64,000 nucleotides of DNA from positions 62,001 to 126,000 of the forward strand of contig PGYU01000005.1 in NCBI GenBank assembly GCA_002839825.1, read 5' to 3'. Position 1 is the first letter of the stretch. Each line of letters opens with the position of its first letter. Below the pieces are notes generated by a model. It saw only the letters and a program-made list of their open reading frames with translations, was not told the DNA's origin and did no database searches. Source of the stretch: Ignavibacteriae bacterium HGW-Ignavibacteriae-1 (GTDB lineage: Bacteria > Bacteroidota > Ignavibacteria > Kapaibacteriales > UBA2268). This document shows, piece after piece, positions 1 through 10,436 of this stretch. The position numbers and the translations under genes are program-made.

Positions 1-1295
1 TCAGTATGTCCTTTGAGTTCAATTTTATAATGTGGATAAATTTCCAAAAAATCGCTGATGTTTGCGATAATATCAGCAAATGTATTGGCTACATGCATCT
101 CGGCAAAACTAAAAAGTATATTTGGGATATGAATCAAACTGTCAGACAATGGATTTAAAGCTATTTTAATCGTATCTGCAAGTTTCAAACCTGAATATTT
201 AATTTCTAATTTTGTATCATATGATTGATAATTTTCATAGTTAATTTTTAGATTGAATGTTGTAAATGGCAAATCAGCGTTGACTCTTCCCGTCATATCA
301 GTCTTCAATTCATATGATATTTTGTTATTTTCGTACAAGTTGATTACAGCATTCTTCAACGGAATGAACCTTTTTGCATCCGAAACCTTGAAAACAATAG
401 ATTTTGAAAGAATTGGCTGAGAACTTTTTTCTAATTCTATGTAGAAGATATTGCTTGCTGAATCAACTGATTCATTTGATGCGAAGTATGCTTGTTTGCC
501 GTTTCTTGTTAGCTTGAAATGAGCATCCCAACCGGCTGAGTTAATTTCTGGTCCAAGATTCTCGGGAGTAGTCCAATTTTTCCAAGTATTGTCTAATCTT
601 CGTGACATGAATATATCAGCTTCGCCAAAACCGGAATGACCAAACGAAGAAAAGTAGAGCGTAATACCATCAAATGCTAAAAATGGAGACAACTCATCAA
701 ATTCAGTGTTTATCTTTGGTCCCAGATTTATAGGTTGCGAATATACCCAATTTCCTTCCGGGAAACTGACATAAATATCAGTCCCACCATAGCTTTCTTT
801 CCGCTGTATTGTCATCAACAATATATTTGTTTCAAAACAAAGGTAGAAGCCGTTTACCTCGTTAAGGTTGTAATAATTCTTAATTTTTATAGTTTTGGGA
901 CGTGTCCAATCGCCATTTTTGCGGTAGGTGTAAGAAATTCCTTGCAAAGAATCCTTGTCATGGTCATAGATTGTTCCCAGAATCAAAGTATCACCTGTTG
1001 TAGAAACTCCACACACGAAGTTATTGAGGTCGTTATTCAAAGGTTGCCCCATATTCAATGCTTTTGTCCATCCACCGTACTTATCCAATTCCGAATACCA
1101 TATATCATCGCGTCCATAATTCAAAATATTTTCTGAACGACAAAAGTATAATCTTTTCATGTCGTGAGTTAGAATCGGTATCAAATCACTTACCGATGAA
1201 TTAACATTGCTGCTAAGCTTCTCTTTGACCAACGATAAAGCGTTATAATTTATAAACAATAATAAGAATAAAAATACGCTTAAAATGCTTTTCAT
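1..1295 (-). CDS. PD40 beta-propeller / OmpA-like envelope protein, 3' end cut by window edge
   Basis: Open frame from an ATG at 1295 running off the left edge with no stop, giving about 431 residues. It begins with a hydrophobic signal sequence (MKSILSVFLFLLLFINYNA). PD40-type (TolB-like) repeats follow, with recurring phrases such as 'LGPKINTEFDELSPFLAFDG', 'LYFSS' and 'LGPEINSAGWDAHF'. A carboxypeptidase-regulatory-like segment comes next, and the frame ends with the start of an OmpA C-terminal domain ('NILFSFAEMHV', 'IELKGHTD'). This architecture is common in Bacteroidota envelope proteins, where the OmpA domain binds peptidoglycan; some relatives are T9SS accessory proteins. It lies 27 bp downstream of the agmatinase gene on the same strand. 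The role is inferred from architecture only. Confidence 0.85.
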   Translation of the reverse strand, partial: MKSILSVFLFLLLFINYNALSLVKEKLSSNVNSSVSDLIPILTHDMKRLYFCRSENILNYGRDDIWYSELDKYGGWTKALNMGQPLNNDLNNFVCGVSTTGDTLILGTIYDHDKDSLQGISYTYRKNGDWTRPKTIKIKNYYNLNEVNGFYLCFETNILLMTIQRKESYGGTDIYVSFPEGNWVYSQPINLGPKINTEFDELSPFLAFDGITLYFSSFGHSGFGEADIFMSRRLDNTWKNWTTPENLGPEINSAGWDAHFKLTRNGKQAYFASNESVDSASNIFYIELEKSSQPILSKSIVFKVSDAKRFIPLKNAVINLYENNKISYELKTDMTGRVNADLPFTTFNLKINYENYQSYDTKLEIKYSGLKLADTIKIALNPLSDSLIHIPNILFSFAEMHVANTFADIIANISDFLEIYPHYKIELKGHT

Positions 1296-1322
1296 TTCAA
1301 ATCACTCGAAAACATAAATTTA

Positions 1323-2213
1323 TTAAAATTGTAAATTTAATATTTTGTAAATCAATCTGGCAGACGTCAAATCACAATGATGCAAAATTTCAACGGGAGC
1401 TAATTCGACAACATCAAAGCCGATGATTCTTTTATTGCGACGACGTATTTCCCTAAAAAGTTGAATAGTTTCGTTATATAAAAATCCATCCGGCTCAGGA
1501 GTTCCGGTTGCAGGCATTATCGATGGGTCGAAATAATCTAAATCGAATGTTACATAGATTTCGTCGGCTAAAGTGTCCACAACACTTTTTTGCCATTGCT
1601 CACCATGCAATCCTCTACCAATAGCGGAAGCATAAAAAGTCTTAACTTTATTTGCTTTGATAAAATTGTATTCTTCGATACACTGAGCTCTAATTCCCAC
1701 TTGTGTGATTCGTTCATTGGGGAAAAACTCCGCTACACGTGCCATCACCGAGGCATGAGAATATTTGGAATCTTGGTAAGTGTCGCGAAAGTCGCTATGA
1801 GCATCAAATTGTAGTACGCTCATATTTGGATGCTTTTTGAAATGAGATTTGATAGGCGCTGAAGATATTGTGTGCTCGCCGCCGATTGTTACCACAAATT
1901 TGTCCATATCTAAAAGTTGGTCTACAGTATCTTCAATCAATTGAAGAGCCACGTCATCTACTTTCCCGCTAAAATCCAAGGGCTCGATAGTAGCAATCCC
2001 CTTATCGTAACATAATTCTCTGGCAGTTTCATCATCGAAAAATTCGACAAATGCCGATGCTTTTAAAATAGCCTCAGGTGCATTAGCCGTACCACCACCA
2101 TAACTTACGGTATGTTCGTATGGCGCCGGGACAATAACAATTTTTGAAGATTGTAAATTCGAATATTCTTCTTCAATCGCTAAGAAATTTGATTCTACGT
2201 TCAGAGTTTTCAA
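1323..2213 (-). CDS. speB: agmatinase (ureohydrolase family)
   Basis: 296-residue arginase/agmatinase-fold enzyme, predicted to hydrolyse agmatine to putrescine and urea in the cytoplasm. The binuclear Mn ligands are visible: H114 in GGEHT, D137, H139 and D141 in DAHSD, and D224 and D226 in TFDLDYFDP. The length is normal for the family. The only plausible start is a TTG at 2213; an in-frame stop lies just upstream and an AGG precedes it at suitable spacing. It is followed 27 bp later by the PD40/OmpA gene. Ureohydrolases with other guanidino substrates share these motifs, so the family is certain and the substrate only likely. Confidence 0.85.
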   Translation of the reverse strand: MKTLNVESNFLAIEEEYSNLQSSKIVIVPAPYEHTVSYGGGTANAPEAILKASAFVEFFDDETARELCYDKGIATIEPLDFSGKVDDVALQLIEDTVDQLLDMDKFVVTIGGEHTISSAPIKSHFKKHPNMSVLQFDAHSDFRDTYQDSKYSHASVMARVAEFFPNERITQVGIRAQCIEEYNFIKANKVKTFYASAIGRGLHGEQWQKSVVDTLADEIYVTFDLDYFDPSIMPATGTPEPDGFLYNETIQLFREIRRRNKRIIGFDVVELAPVEILHHCDLTSARLIYKILNLQF

Positions 2214-2376
2214 GTTTAGCCTGTATTATATTATTTTTTTGTTTGATTTAATCTTCAAAAATACTAAAATGTTTGCTTTATCGCAATAATTTGTTTAAGT
2301 TTTAATATAAATTAAATAACACTTCAAACAAAACGTCACTTGCAATGATTTGTAGAATTTTTAACAAAGTAAACTA

Positions 2377-5300
2377 ATGATTGCCAATATCCTTTCGAAA
2401 ATATTTGGAAGTAAGCACGACAAAGAGGTCAAACTAATCAGACCGGTTGTGGATGAAATTAACAAGTATTACGAAGAGTATCAAAAATTAACCGACGATG
2501 AAATCAAAAATAAAACAGTTGAATTCAAAGAACTTATTCAGTCTCGAATCAAAGATTTAGAAGCTGAACGTGAAGTATTGCAGCACAGACTCCAAGAGGA
2601 AGAGCTTCATGCCGATGAAATCATGGATATGACCCAACAAATTAAAGCTTTGGGTGATGAAATTTTTTCTACTGTGAATGATACCTTAGATGAGATATTA
2701 CCACAAGCATTTGCCGTTGTAAAGCAAACCTGCAAAAGGCTCGTCGAACAGGACTTTGCTTATGAATATGCCGGACAACATGCAAAATGGGATATGATAC
2801 CCTATGATGTTCAGATGATTGGCGGCATTGTTTTGCACCAAGGCAAAATTTCGGAAATGACAACGGGCGAAGGTAAAACTCTCGTTGCAGTTGCTCCGGT
2901 TTACTTAAATGCTCTAGCTGGACGCGGCGTTCATATCGTAACTGTAAACGACTATCTTGCAAAACGTGACTCCGAGTGGATGAGTCCCGTTTATAATTTC
3001 TTGGGAATGAAAGTTGGCTCTATTCAATCCAATATGGATAATGATATGCGCAAAAAATATTACAATTGCGATATTACATATGGTACGAATAACGAGTTTG
3101 GTTTCGACTATTTGCGTGATAATATGGTTATTGATATCACTCATTGCGTCCAAAGGGAGCATTGGTATGCGATAGTTGATGAAGTTGACTCCGTTTTGAT
3201 TGATGAAGCACGTACACCGCTTATCATTTCGGGTCCTGTAGCACAATCAGACCACAAGTTTGCCCAAATGAAACCCAAAGTGGTGAAACTGATAGATGCC
3301 CAAAGCAAGCTTATCACATCATATGTGTCAGAAGTTGAAGCATTGCTCAAGACCGGCAATAAAGATGACAGAGACAAAGCAGGTATCCATTTGTTCAGGT
3401 CATATCGCGGTCTTCCTAAGCATAAAAAACTTTCAAAGTTACTCCAAGACCCTGAAAATCAAAAATTGAGACAAGAGACCGAGTTATTCTTTTTACGTGA
3501 CCGTGGCGTCCGTATGCACGAAGTTGACGATGAATTATATTATACAATCGAAGAAAAGAATCACCAAGTTGATATAACTGAAAAAGGTAGAGAAATACTT
3601 GGCGAAAGTGAAGCCGACCCGGAAATGTTTGTCATCCCCGACATTGCTGCAGAATATAGTGCAATCGAAGGTGATTTAACATTAAGCCCCGAAGAAAAGC
3701 AACTCCGAAAAGATACTGTGAATGTAATATATTCCGAAAGAAGCGACATAATTCATACAATTCAACAATTACTCCGAGCCTACACTCTTTATGAAAAAGA
3801 CATCGAATACGTTGTCCAAGATGGCAAAGTAATGATTGTTGACGAATTTACGGGGCGTATTTTAGACGGAAGACGCTATTCGGAAGGTCTGCACCAAGCT
3901 ATCGAAGCCAAAGAAAATGTAAAAGTCGAACGCGATACCCAAACTTTCGCTACCGTTACTTTCCAAAATTATTTCCGATTATACCGCAAACTTGGTGGTA
4001 TGACCGGAACCGCAGAAACTGAAGCCGCAGAATTTGAAAAAATTTACAATCTCGATGTGACCGTAATCCCTACTAATAGACCAATTGTAAGGGACGACCA
4101 AGAGGATTTGATTTTCAAAACTAAACGCGAAAAATACAATGCTCTTATCCAAGAAGTCACTGATTTGCAAAAACAGGGCAGAGCAGTATTGGTCGGTACG
4201 GCAAGTGTAGAGGTTTCGGAAGTTATCTCCAAAATGCTCAAGCGAAATGGTATCAAGCACAACGTTTTGAATGCCAAACAACATGCTCGTGAAGCAGAAA
4301 TTGTAGCACAAGCAGGACAAAAGGGAGCTATCACTATTGCTACAAACATGGCAGGACGTGGTACGGACATCAAACTCGACCATGACGTGAAGAAAAGCGG
4401 CGGTTTGGCAATTATTGGCTCTGAACGCCATGATGCCCGACGAATTGACCGTCAGTTACGTGGTAGAGCAGGACGTCAGGGCGACCCGGGTAGTTCCATC
4501 TTCTATATTTCACTTGAAGATGATTTGATGAGATTGTTCAGCGGTGATAAGATTGCCGGAGTTATGAGCAGACTTAAAATTCCCGAAGGCGAACCTATTC
4601 AACACGCAATGATTTCAAAAACTGTCGAAAGAGCTCAGAAAAAAGTTGAAGAGAACAACTTTTCGATTAGAAAAAGATTGCTCGAATATGACAACGTGAT
4701 GAACCAACAACGCGAAGTTATCTACAATCGTAGAAGACAAGCTCTTCGCGGCGAAAGATTGAAAGGCGAAATTTTTGAATTTGTCGAAGATACTGCATTT
4801 GAATGGGTGGAAAATTTCAAAGAAGAATTAGATTTGAAAGGACTCCAAGACACTGTTCGTGCTAATTTGCTGTGTGAAATTAAAATTACTGAAGATGAAT
4901 TCGATAAGCTGAAAACTGATGATATTGTTGCCAAAATAATTTCATCTGCCGAAGAATTTTACAAACGTAAAGAGGAAATGCTCGGCAAAGAATTTATGGC
5001 GAAATTGGAGCGCGTTGCCGTTTTGCAAACAATTGATGACAAATGGAAAGAACACCTCCGCGGAATGGATGATTTGAAAGAGGGTATCCATCTTAGGTCT
5101 TACGGTCAAAAAGACCCACTTTTGGAATACAAATCGGAAGCATTCAAATTATTCGTCGAATTAGTCAAGGACATCAACAAAGAAGCGATGTCATTTGCAT
5201 TCAGATATTTTCCGCAAGTCGTCCAACGCGAAATGCGTGGTAAGCGTCCAGTCACTTACAAAGCCGCTGTCAATGACGAAGGTGTACCGATTGTAACCAA

Positions 5301-5553
5301 CAAAACTCAATCTTCAAATTTGAAATTTGAGCACTCGACCCAAACGCCCGCATTTTTGGCAAATGTTCCGGAACAAAGCGGTCCCGAAGGTATTGCTACT
5401 TCAGTTTCAAAAACTTTCAAACGCGATATTAAAAAATTCGGCAGAAACGACGTCGTTAAAGTTAAATATACAAACGGTAAAATTGTCGAAGCAAAATTCA
5501 AAAAAGTTGAAAATGATATAATTTCACAAGCTTGTGAATTACTCGATGATTAA
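2377..5553 (+). CDS. secA: preprotein translocase ATPase SecA
   Basis: 1058-residue SecA, the ATPase motor that pushes unfolded preproteins through SecYEG at the inner membrane. Walker A is TGEGKT (163-168), the DEAD-type segment is DEVDSVLIDEARTP (from about 268), and helicase motif TNMAGRGTDI is at 656-665. It is longer than the E. coli protein (about 900), with insertions typical of Bacteroidota SecA, including a charged stretch at about 57-100. The tail lacks the Cys-rich zinc-binding SEC-C motif; after a GRND remnant it ends in a short Lys/Val-rich segment. The 3' end overlaps queA by 8 nt, so the two are probably translationally coupled. Confidence 0.97.
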   Translation: MIANILSKIFGSKHDKEVKLIRPVVDEINKYYEEYQKLTDDEIKNKTVEFKELIQSRIKDLEAEREVLQHRLQEEELHADEIMDMTQQIKALGDEIFSTVNDTLDEILPQAFAVVKQTCKRLVEQDFAYEYAGQHAKWDMIPYDVQMIGGIVLHQGKISEMTTGEGKTLVAVAPVYLNALAGRGVHIVTVNDYLAKRDSEWMSPVYNFLGMKVGSIQSNMDNDMRKKYYNCDITYGTNNEFGFDYLRDNMVIDITHCVQREHWYAIVDEVDSVLIDEARTPLIISGPVAQSDHKFAQMKPKVVKLIDAQSKLITSYVSEVEALLKTGNKDDRDKAGIHLFRSYRGLPKHKKLSKLLQDPENQKLRQETELFFLRDRGVRMHEVDDELYYTIEEKNHQVDITEKGREILGESEADPEMFVIPDIAAEYSAIEGDLTLSPEEKQLRKDTVNVIYSERSDIIHTIQQLLRAYTLYEKDIEYVVQDGKVMIVDEFTGRILDGRRYSEGLHQAIEAKENVKVERDTQTFATVTFQNYFRLYRKLGGMTGTAETEAAEFEKIYNLDVTVIPTNRPIVRDDQEDLIFKTKREKYNALIQEVTDLQKQGRAVLVGTASVEVSEVISKMLKRNGIKHNVLNAKQHAREAEIVAQAGQKGAITIATNMAGRGTDIKLDHDVKKSGGLAIIGSERHDARRIDRQLRGRAGRQGDPGSSIFYISLEDDLMRLFSGDKIAGVMSRLKIPEGEPIQHAMISKTVERAQKKVEENNFSIRKRLLEYDNVMNQQREVIYNRRRQALRGERLKGEIFEFVEDTAFEWVENFKEELDLKGLQDTVRANLLCEIKITEDEFDKLKTDDIVAKIISSAEEFYKRKEEMLGKEFMAKLERVAVLQTIDDKWKEHLRGMDDLKEGIHLRSYGQKDPLLEYKSEAFKLFVELVKDINKEAMSFAFRYFPQVVQREMRGKRPVTYKAAVNDEGVPIVTNKTQSSNLKFEHSTQTPAFLANVPEQSGPEGIATSVSKTFKRDIKKFGRNDVVKVKYTNGKIVEAKFKKVENDIISQACELLDD

Positions 5554-6778
5554 TGTTTCCGCAATTGATTTAGAGCAATATAACTACGAATTGCCGGATG
5601 ATAAGATTGCTTATTTTCCGGCTTTCTCTCGTTCAGACAGCAAATTATTATTTGTTGATAAAAAATCAGGGAAAATTAAGCATCACAAATTCACTGATTT
5701 AGCGGAATTATTGCCTCAAGATGCTTTATTAGTCAGAAATTCGACAAAAGTAATTTCTGCACGACTGCATTTTCGCAAACCCGCTGGAGCCAAAGTTGAA
5801 CTGCTTTTAATCAAGCCATTACAGCCCTCTGCCGACCCTCAAATAGCTATGCAAGCACTCAAATCTTGCTCGTGGGAATGTATCGTTGGTGGTAGAGCTG
5901 TTCGCGAAGGAATGACACTTGAAATTGATGCGCAACTCGAAAATAATTTCCATTTTACAGCTACCATTTTGAAAAGATACGAAAACAAGGCTTTGGTGCA
6001 ATTCAATTGGTCTGATGAGGCTTTAACATTTTCGCATATACTCGCAACTTATGGTCAAGTGCCTTTGCCACCGTATATCAAACGCGAAACGGACTCTAAC
6101 GATGTCGAAAGATACCAAACAGTTTATGCAATTGCTGATGGCTCGGTTGCTGCTCCAACAGCAGGTTTACATTTCACACCTGAGATAAATAAATCGCTAA
6201 ATAAAAAAGGCATCAACATTTGCGACTTAATTCTTCACGTCGGTCCCGGGACTTTCATTCCAATTGCCGATGACAAAATCGCAAATCATGTGATGCACTC
6301 GGAGCAATTTAGTGTCGGAATTAAGCAATTGAAGCAAATCAAAAACGCATTGGAGCAAAAGAAACCAATTATAGCTGTTGGGACGACATCTGTCAGAACT
6401 TTAGAATCACTTTTTTGGACTGGAAATTTAATTTCTGAAGGTATAAAAATTAACCTTGCAAAAGTTCGATTAGACCAATGGACGGCTTATGGACAATATG
6501 CAATCTCTGACCCTGCGATTGCAATTACAAATTTGATAGATCAAGCTGCGGCTCAGAAATTAGACTCTATAAGCGGCGAAACGTCACTTCTAATCATACC
6601 CGGTTATCAATTCAAGGTGATTTCCGGTATGTTAACTAATTTTCATCAACCGAAGTCAACACTCATTTTACTCGTGGCATCATTTCTCGGCAGAGACCTA
6701 TGGAAATCGTCCTACGACGAAGCACTAAGCTCGGATTATCGCTTTCTCAGTTATGGCGATTCATCATTATTACTGTAA
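5546..6778 (+). CDS. queA: S-adenosylmethionine:tRNA ribosyltransferase-isomerase QueA
   Basis: About 410 residues. QueA transfers the ribosyl part of SAM to preQ1 in tRNA, making epoxyqueuosine. Family signatures seen are the N-terminal YELPDDKIAYFP, SVAAPTAGLHFT, HVGPGTFIPI, GTTSVRTLES and the C-terminal NFHQPKSTLI. An upstream in-frame GTG at 5534 is possible, but the ATG at 5546, overlapping the secA stop by 8 nt, places the conserved N-terminus better. The stop is only 2 bp from the convergent M16 peptidase stop, and no terminator hairpin separates them. Confidence 0.95.
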   Translation: MINVSAIDLEQYNYELPDDKIAYFPAFSRSDSKLLFVDKKSGKIKHHKFTDLAELLPQDALLVRNSTKVISARLHFRKPAGAKVELLLIKPLQPSADPQIAMQALKSCSWECIVGGRAVREGMTLEIDAQLENNFHFTATILKRYENKALVQFNWSDEALTFSHILATYGQVPLPPYIKRETDSNDVERYQTVYAIADGSVAAPTAGLHFTPEINKSLNKKGINICDLILHVGPGTFIPIADDKIANHVMHSEQFSVGIKQLKQIKNALEQKKPIIAVGTTSVRTLESLFWTGNLISEGIKINLAKVRLDQWTAYGQYAISDPAIAITNLIDQAAAQKLDSISGETSLLIIPGYQFKVISGMLTNFHQPKSTLILLVASFLGRDLWKSSYDEALSSDYRFLSYGDSSLLL

Positions 6779-6780
6779 AA

Positions 6781-8049
6781 TTATCCTTTACTTTGGTAAT
6801 CAATTCTGATGCTTGAATCGAAATCCAGATATTTATCGCAAAATTCGATTATTGTATCCGGCGAACACGTTGTCATCATTTCAATCACATCGTAAAATTT
6901 CTTAGAATCGCCGTAAAAAGTTCTGAAATTCCCGATTGTATCCGCCAAACCTTGCGTGTATTGAATCTCGTTTGCGATTGCAGTCAACATTCGGTTCTTA
7001 GTTTTTTCAACGAGATAGACTAAATCAGTTCTTTTCGTGAGCAATTCAATTTCATTTCTCAACTCAGTTGCCAAAATTTCCGCCGTAACACTTGTATCCG
7101 AGGCTATTGCATAAAAAACCAACAATGATGAATATTGCCTTCTATCGGTAAATACTCCGGCTGAAGACGCCACCTGCTTGCCACGGACAAGGCTATCATG
7201 TAACAAACTGCTCCGTCCACCCGCTAAAATTTGCGAAATGAAATCCGCTGTATCGTTATCCGCATTCATATAATCGGGCAAATGAAATGCTATGAAAACT
7301 GCATCCAAAGGTACTTCATCAGGGCTAATGAATTGATGCCCCTTTTGTACACTCACATTATTTTTCCCATTAGAATGGGGGAGAGCACTCTCGGATTTCT
7401 CGCCAAAATATTTTTCAACCAGGTCAATTGTGCTTTGTGGCTCGCAATCGCCGCAAATCACCAAAGAAGCATTAGACGGTTTATAATATGTATCGAAAAA
7501 TTTTCGGGCAAGCTCCAAAGTCGAATTGTTTATATCATCAATATCGCCATAGACATCCCATGAATAGGGCGTATCAACTTTGTAAGCAAGTTCTGCCAGA
7601 TATTTTCTAAATGTGCCATAAGTGCGATTTTCAACATTTTGCGAAATTTCCTCAATCACAACGCTCTTCTGATTTTTCAAAGCGTGCTCTGTAATCTCCG
7701 AATTGTACATCCTGTCCGAATCTAACCACAATGCGAGTTCCAACTGATTCGATGGTAATACCATCAAATATGTAGTCTTGTTGTGGGTCGTATATGCGTT
7801 ATTCGAACCACCGGCAAGCGTACAAATCTTATCAAATTCTCCCTTTAGCACATTTTTCGTACCTTCGAACATCAAATGCTCAAACAAATGTGCAAAACCT
7901 CTGATACCCTTATACTCGTTGTACGAGCCCACGAAGTAAGTCAGATTGATACTGATTATTGGCGATTTCCGAATCGGCACTATTGTCAAATCCAGTTTAT
8001 TGCTAAGTCTGTGTGTTATTATCGGGATATTTTTTGTTAAATCAATCAT
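6781..8049 (-). CDS. M16 family zinc metallopeptidase (single-domain half)
   Basis: About 422 residues from the ATG at 8049; the open frame extends to a TTG at 8076 without good start signals. It carries the inverted zinc motif HLFEH (H54, E57, H58) followed by MFEGTKN, and the downstream acidic region VVIEEISQN that supplies the third ligand. Length matches one M16A/M16B half (PqqF/mitochondrial processing peptidase-like) that normally works as a homo- or heterodimer with a partner half. No partner is visible nearby. There is no signal peptide, so it is probably cytoplasmic, and the substrate is unknown. It is divergent from the EF-G-like gene. Confidence 0.9.
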   Translation of the reverse strand: MIDLTKNIPIITHRLSNKLDLTIVPIRKSPIISINLTYFVGSYNEYKGIRGFAHLFEHLMFEGTKNVLKGEFDKICTLAGGSNNAYTTHNKTTYLMVLPSNQLELALWLDSDRMYNSEITEHALKNQKSVVIEEISQNVENRTYGTFRKYLAELAYKVDTPYSWDVYGDIDDINNSTLELARKFFDTYYKPSNASLVICGDCEPQSTIDLVEKYFGEKSESALPHSNGKNNVSVQKGHQFISPDEVPLDAVFIAFHLPDYMNADNDTADFISQILAGGRSSLLHDSLVRGKQVASSAGVFTDRRQYSSLLVFYAIASDTSVTAEILATELRNEIELLTKRTDLVYLVEKTKNRMLTAIANEIQYTQGLADTIGNFRTFYGDSKKFYDVIEMMTTCSPDTIIEFCDKYLDFDSSIRIDYQSKG

Positions 8050-8213
8050 TTTTATCTTAAATATTTTTCTTATCAAAGAACAAAAGCGTATAAAACTGAG
8101 AAATATTACAAAATATGCAAAAAAAATTTTATTATCTCAAAAAAATTAGCTAATTTAAAGTTTATTTGATTAGCGAAATTGTTAAAAACAGTTTTTATAC
8201 GTGGAGCTTATAT

Positions 8214-10343
8214 ATGAAGGTTTATGAACCAAAAAATATCAGGAACATCGCATTAGTTGGACATGCGGGTTCGGGGAAGACTTCTATCGCAGAGGCTATG
8301 CTTTTTCATGCAGGTAGTATCAGCCGTAGAGGTACTGTAGAAGATAACAATACAGTATCGGATTTCAACGAACTCGAACACGAGAAAACCTCGTCTGTGT
8401 TTAGCTCAATTATGTTTGCTGAGTACAACAACACCAAAATCAATATCATTGATACTCCAGGGTATGATGATTATATCGGCGAAATGATTGCGCCGATGCA
8501 TGTTTGCGACACCGCAGTAGTGGTAGTCAATTCCGTCAACGGACTCGAAGTTGGCACTGAAAACGGAATGACTTATGCCGCAAAATCCAACAAACCGACT
8601 ATCTTTTTACTGAATAAGTTAGATATCGAGCAATCAAAATTTGACTCTGTTGTCGAAGATATTAAGGCTCAGGTCGGCAATAGTGCTACCATTTTCCAGT
8701 ATCCGCTCAATGCAGGTCCGGGATTTAATACAGTAATTGACATTCTTTCGATGAAAGCCGTCAAATATTCAGGAAGCACTGATCCCGAAATTTTGGATTT
8801 ACCCGCTTCAGAAGTTGACAGAGTTGAAACTCTCAGAAATGAGCTTATCGAATCTATCGCCGAAAGTGACGAAGATTTGATGAACCAATATTTCGAGGAA
8901 GGCAGTCTGACAGATGAACAAATTGCAAACGGCTTGAAAAAAGCATTGATTACACGTGAAATCATGCCGATTTTCTGCGTTTGTTCCAAAAATTTCATCG
9001 GTTTCAAACACTTCATGGATTTCATTGTCAAGGAAGTGCCATTCCCGAGCGAAATGCCAGTTGCAGTCGAAGAAGGCAGCATCAAAGTTGATAGCGACCC
9101 AACGGCTAAAGTTTCTCTCTTCTTTTTCAAAATGGTTTCCGACCCACGTCTTGGCGACATGACTTTCTTCAAAGTGATGTCCGGCAAACTGCATTCAGGC
9201 ATTGACCTTGTCAATTCCGACAGAGGTTCCACCGAAAGAATCGGGCAAGTTTTCGTCATCAATGGCAAAAAACGCGACGAAGTTTCCGAAATGCTCGCCG
9301 GTGACATCGGTTCGACCGTTAAATTGAAATCAACAAATGTAAACGACACTTTACACGAAAAGAATTTCAACGTTACTTTCCAAAAAATCGAATATCCAAA
9401 CCCGAAAGTCCGTACAGCCGTCGTTCCCAAAACTAAGGGCGAGGAAGAAAAAGTTGGTATGGGATTGCACGCCCTTCACGCCGAAGACCCAACTATCGTA
9501 ATCGAACATTCGCAGGAATTGCGCCAAACAATTGTATTTGCTCAAGGCGAATTGCATTTGGGCGTTATCAAATGGCGACTCGAAAATCGCTACAAGGTAG
9601 AAGCTGTGTTTATCGAACCGAGAGTGCCCTACCGCGAAACTATCCAGAAAAAAGCCCAAGGCAGTTACCGCCACAAAAAGCAAAGTGGTGGAGCAGGGCA
9701 ATTTGCTGAAGTTCATATGATGGTCGAGCCATGGTACGAGAATTTGCCCAATCCAGATGGAATGTCAGTCCGTGGGAAAGACCTCTACGACCTTGATTGG
9801 GGCGGAAAGCTCGAATTTGTCAACTGCATCGTGGGCGGTGTGATTGACCAACGTTTTATGCCCGCAATTTTGAAAGGCGTCATGGAAAAAATGCAAGAGG
9901 GACCATTGACAGGCTCTTACGTTCGCGATATTCGCGTTGCAATTTACGATGGCAAAATGCACCCCGTTGATTCAAACGAAGCAGCCTTCAAGACCGCAGG
10001 GATGATGGTTTTCAAAGATAATTTCACTCAAGCGAGCCCGAAAATACTCGAACCGATTTACGATATCGAAGTGAAAGTGCCCGAAGACTACGTTGGCGAC
10101 GTAATGAGCGACCTTCCTTCGCGTCGCGGAGTGATTTTGGGGATTGATTCCGAAGGTAAATATCAGAAAATCAAAGCACGTATGCCGCTTGCCGAAGTGG
10201 ACAAGTATTCGCAGGCTTTGCGTTCGATGACTCAAGCGAGAGCCACCTTTACTTCCGCTTTTTCCGAATACCAAGCTGTACCGCCAAACGTTCAAATCGA
10301 ATTGATGGAAGCCTACAAAAAGCAACAATCTGACGACGAATAG
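8214..10343 (+). CDS. elongation factor G-like translational GTPase (EF-G paralogue)
   Basis: 709 residues. G-domain motifs are GHAGSGKT (16-23), DTPG (80-83) and NKLD (134-137). EF-G domains II-V follow, including the domain IV region KKQSGGAGQFAEV and the C-terminal SRRGVILGID. The start is the ATG at 8214 with GGAG at 8203-8206; an upstream TTG at 8166 is less likely. The short G domain and divergence from canonical FusA suggest the EF-G-like (EF-G2/FusA2) subfamily that many Bacteroidota carry beside a ribosomal-operon fusA. It stands alone, ended by the terminator at 10373. Whether it translocates, recycles ribosomes or does something else cannot be told from sequence. Confidence 0.88.
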   Translation: MKVYEPKNIRNIALVGHAGSGKTSIAEAMLFHAGSISRRGTVEDNNTVSDFNELEHEKTSSVFSSIMFAEYNNTKINIIDTPGYDDYIGEMIAPMHVCDTAVVVVNSVNGLEVGTENGMTYAAKSNKPTIFLLNKLDIEQSKFDSVVEDIKAQVGNSATIFQYPLNAGPGFNTVIDILSMKAVKYSGSTDPEILDLPASEVDRVETLRNELIESIAESDEDLMNQYFEEGSLTDEQIANGLKKALITREIMPIFCVCSKNFIGFKHFMDFIVKEVPFPSEMPVAVEEGSIKVDSDPTAKVSLFFFKMVSDPRLGDMTFFKVMSGKLHSGIDLVNSDRGSTERIGQVFVINGKKRDEVSEMLAGDIGSTVKLKSTNVNDTLHEKNFNVTFQKIEYPNPKVRTAVVPKTKGEEEKVGMGLHALHAEDPTIVIEHSQELRQTIVFAQGELHLGVIKWRLENRYKVEAVFIEPRVPYRETIQKKAQGSYRHKKQSGGAGQFAEVHMMVEPWYENLPNPDGMSVRGKDLYDLDWGGKLEFVNCIVGGVIDQRFMPAILKGVMEKMQEGPLTGSYVRDIRVAIYDGKMHPVDSNEAAFKTAGMMVFKDNFTQASPKILEPIYDIEVKVPEDYVGDVMSDLPSRRGVILGIDSEGKYQKIKARMPLAEVDKYSQALRSMTQARATFTSAFSEYQAVPPNVQIELMEAYKKQQSDDE

Positions 10344-10372
10344 TCACGCTTTTATATAATTATTGTCTTGAA

Positions 10373-10404
10373 AATCCGGTTTCACACAAGCCGGATTTTT
10401 TTTT
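10373..10404 (+). terminator. Rho-independent terminator after the EF-G-like gene
   Basis: Seven-base-pair stem AATCCGG / CCGGATT with an 11-nt loop, followed by seven more T residues. It lies 29 bp past the EF-G-like stop codon. Confidence 0.85.
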
Positions 10405-10436
10405 CTTACAAATTTCACTTTTTTCTTGCACAGTAA

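Noticed and set aside
735-1136. Plus-strand 133-codon open frame
   Set aside because: It is antisense to the PD40/OmpA gene, whose frame is continuous and recognisable; shadow frame.
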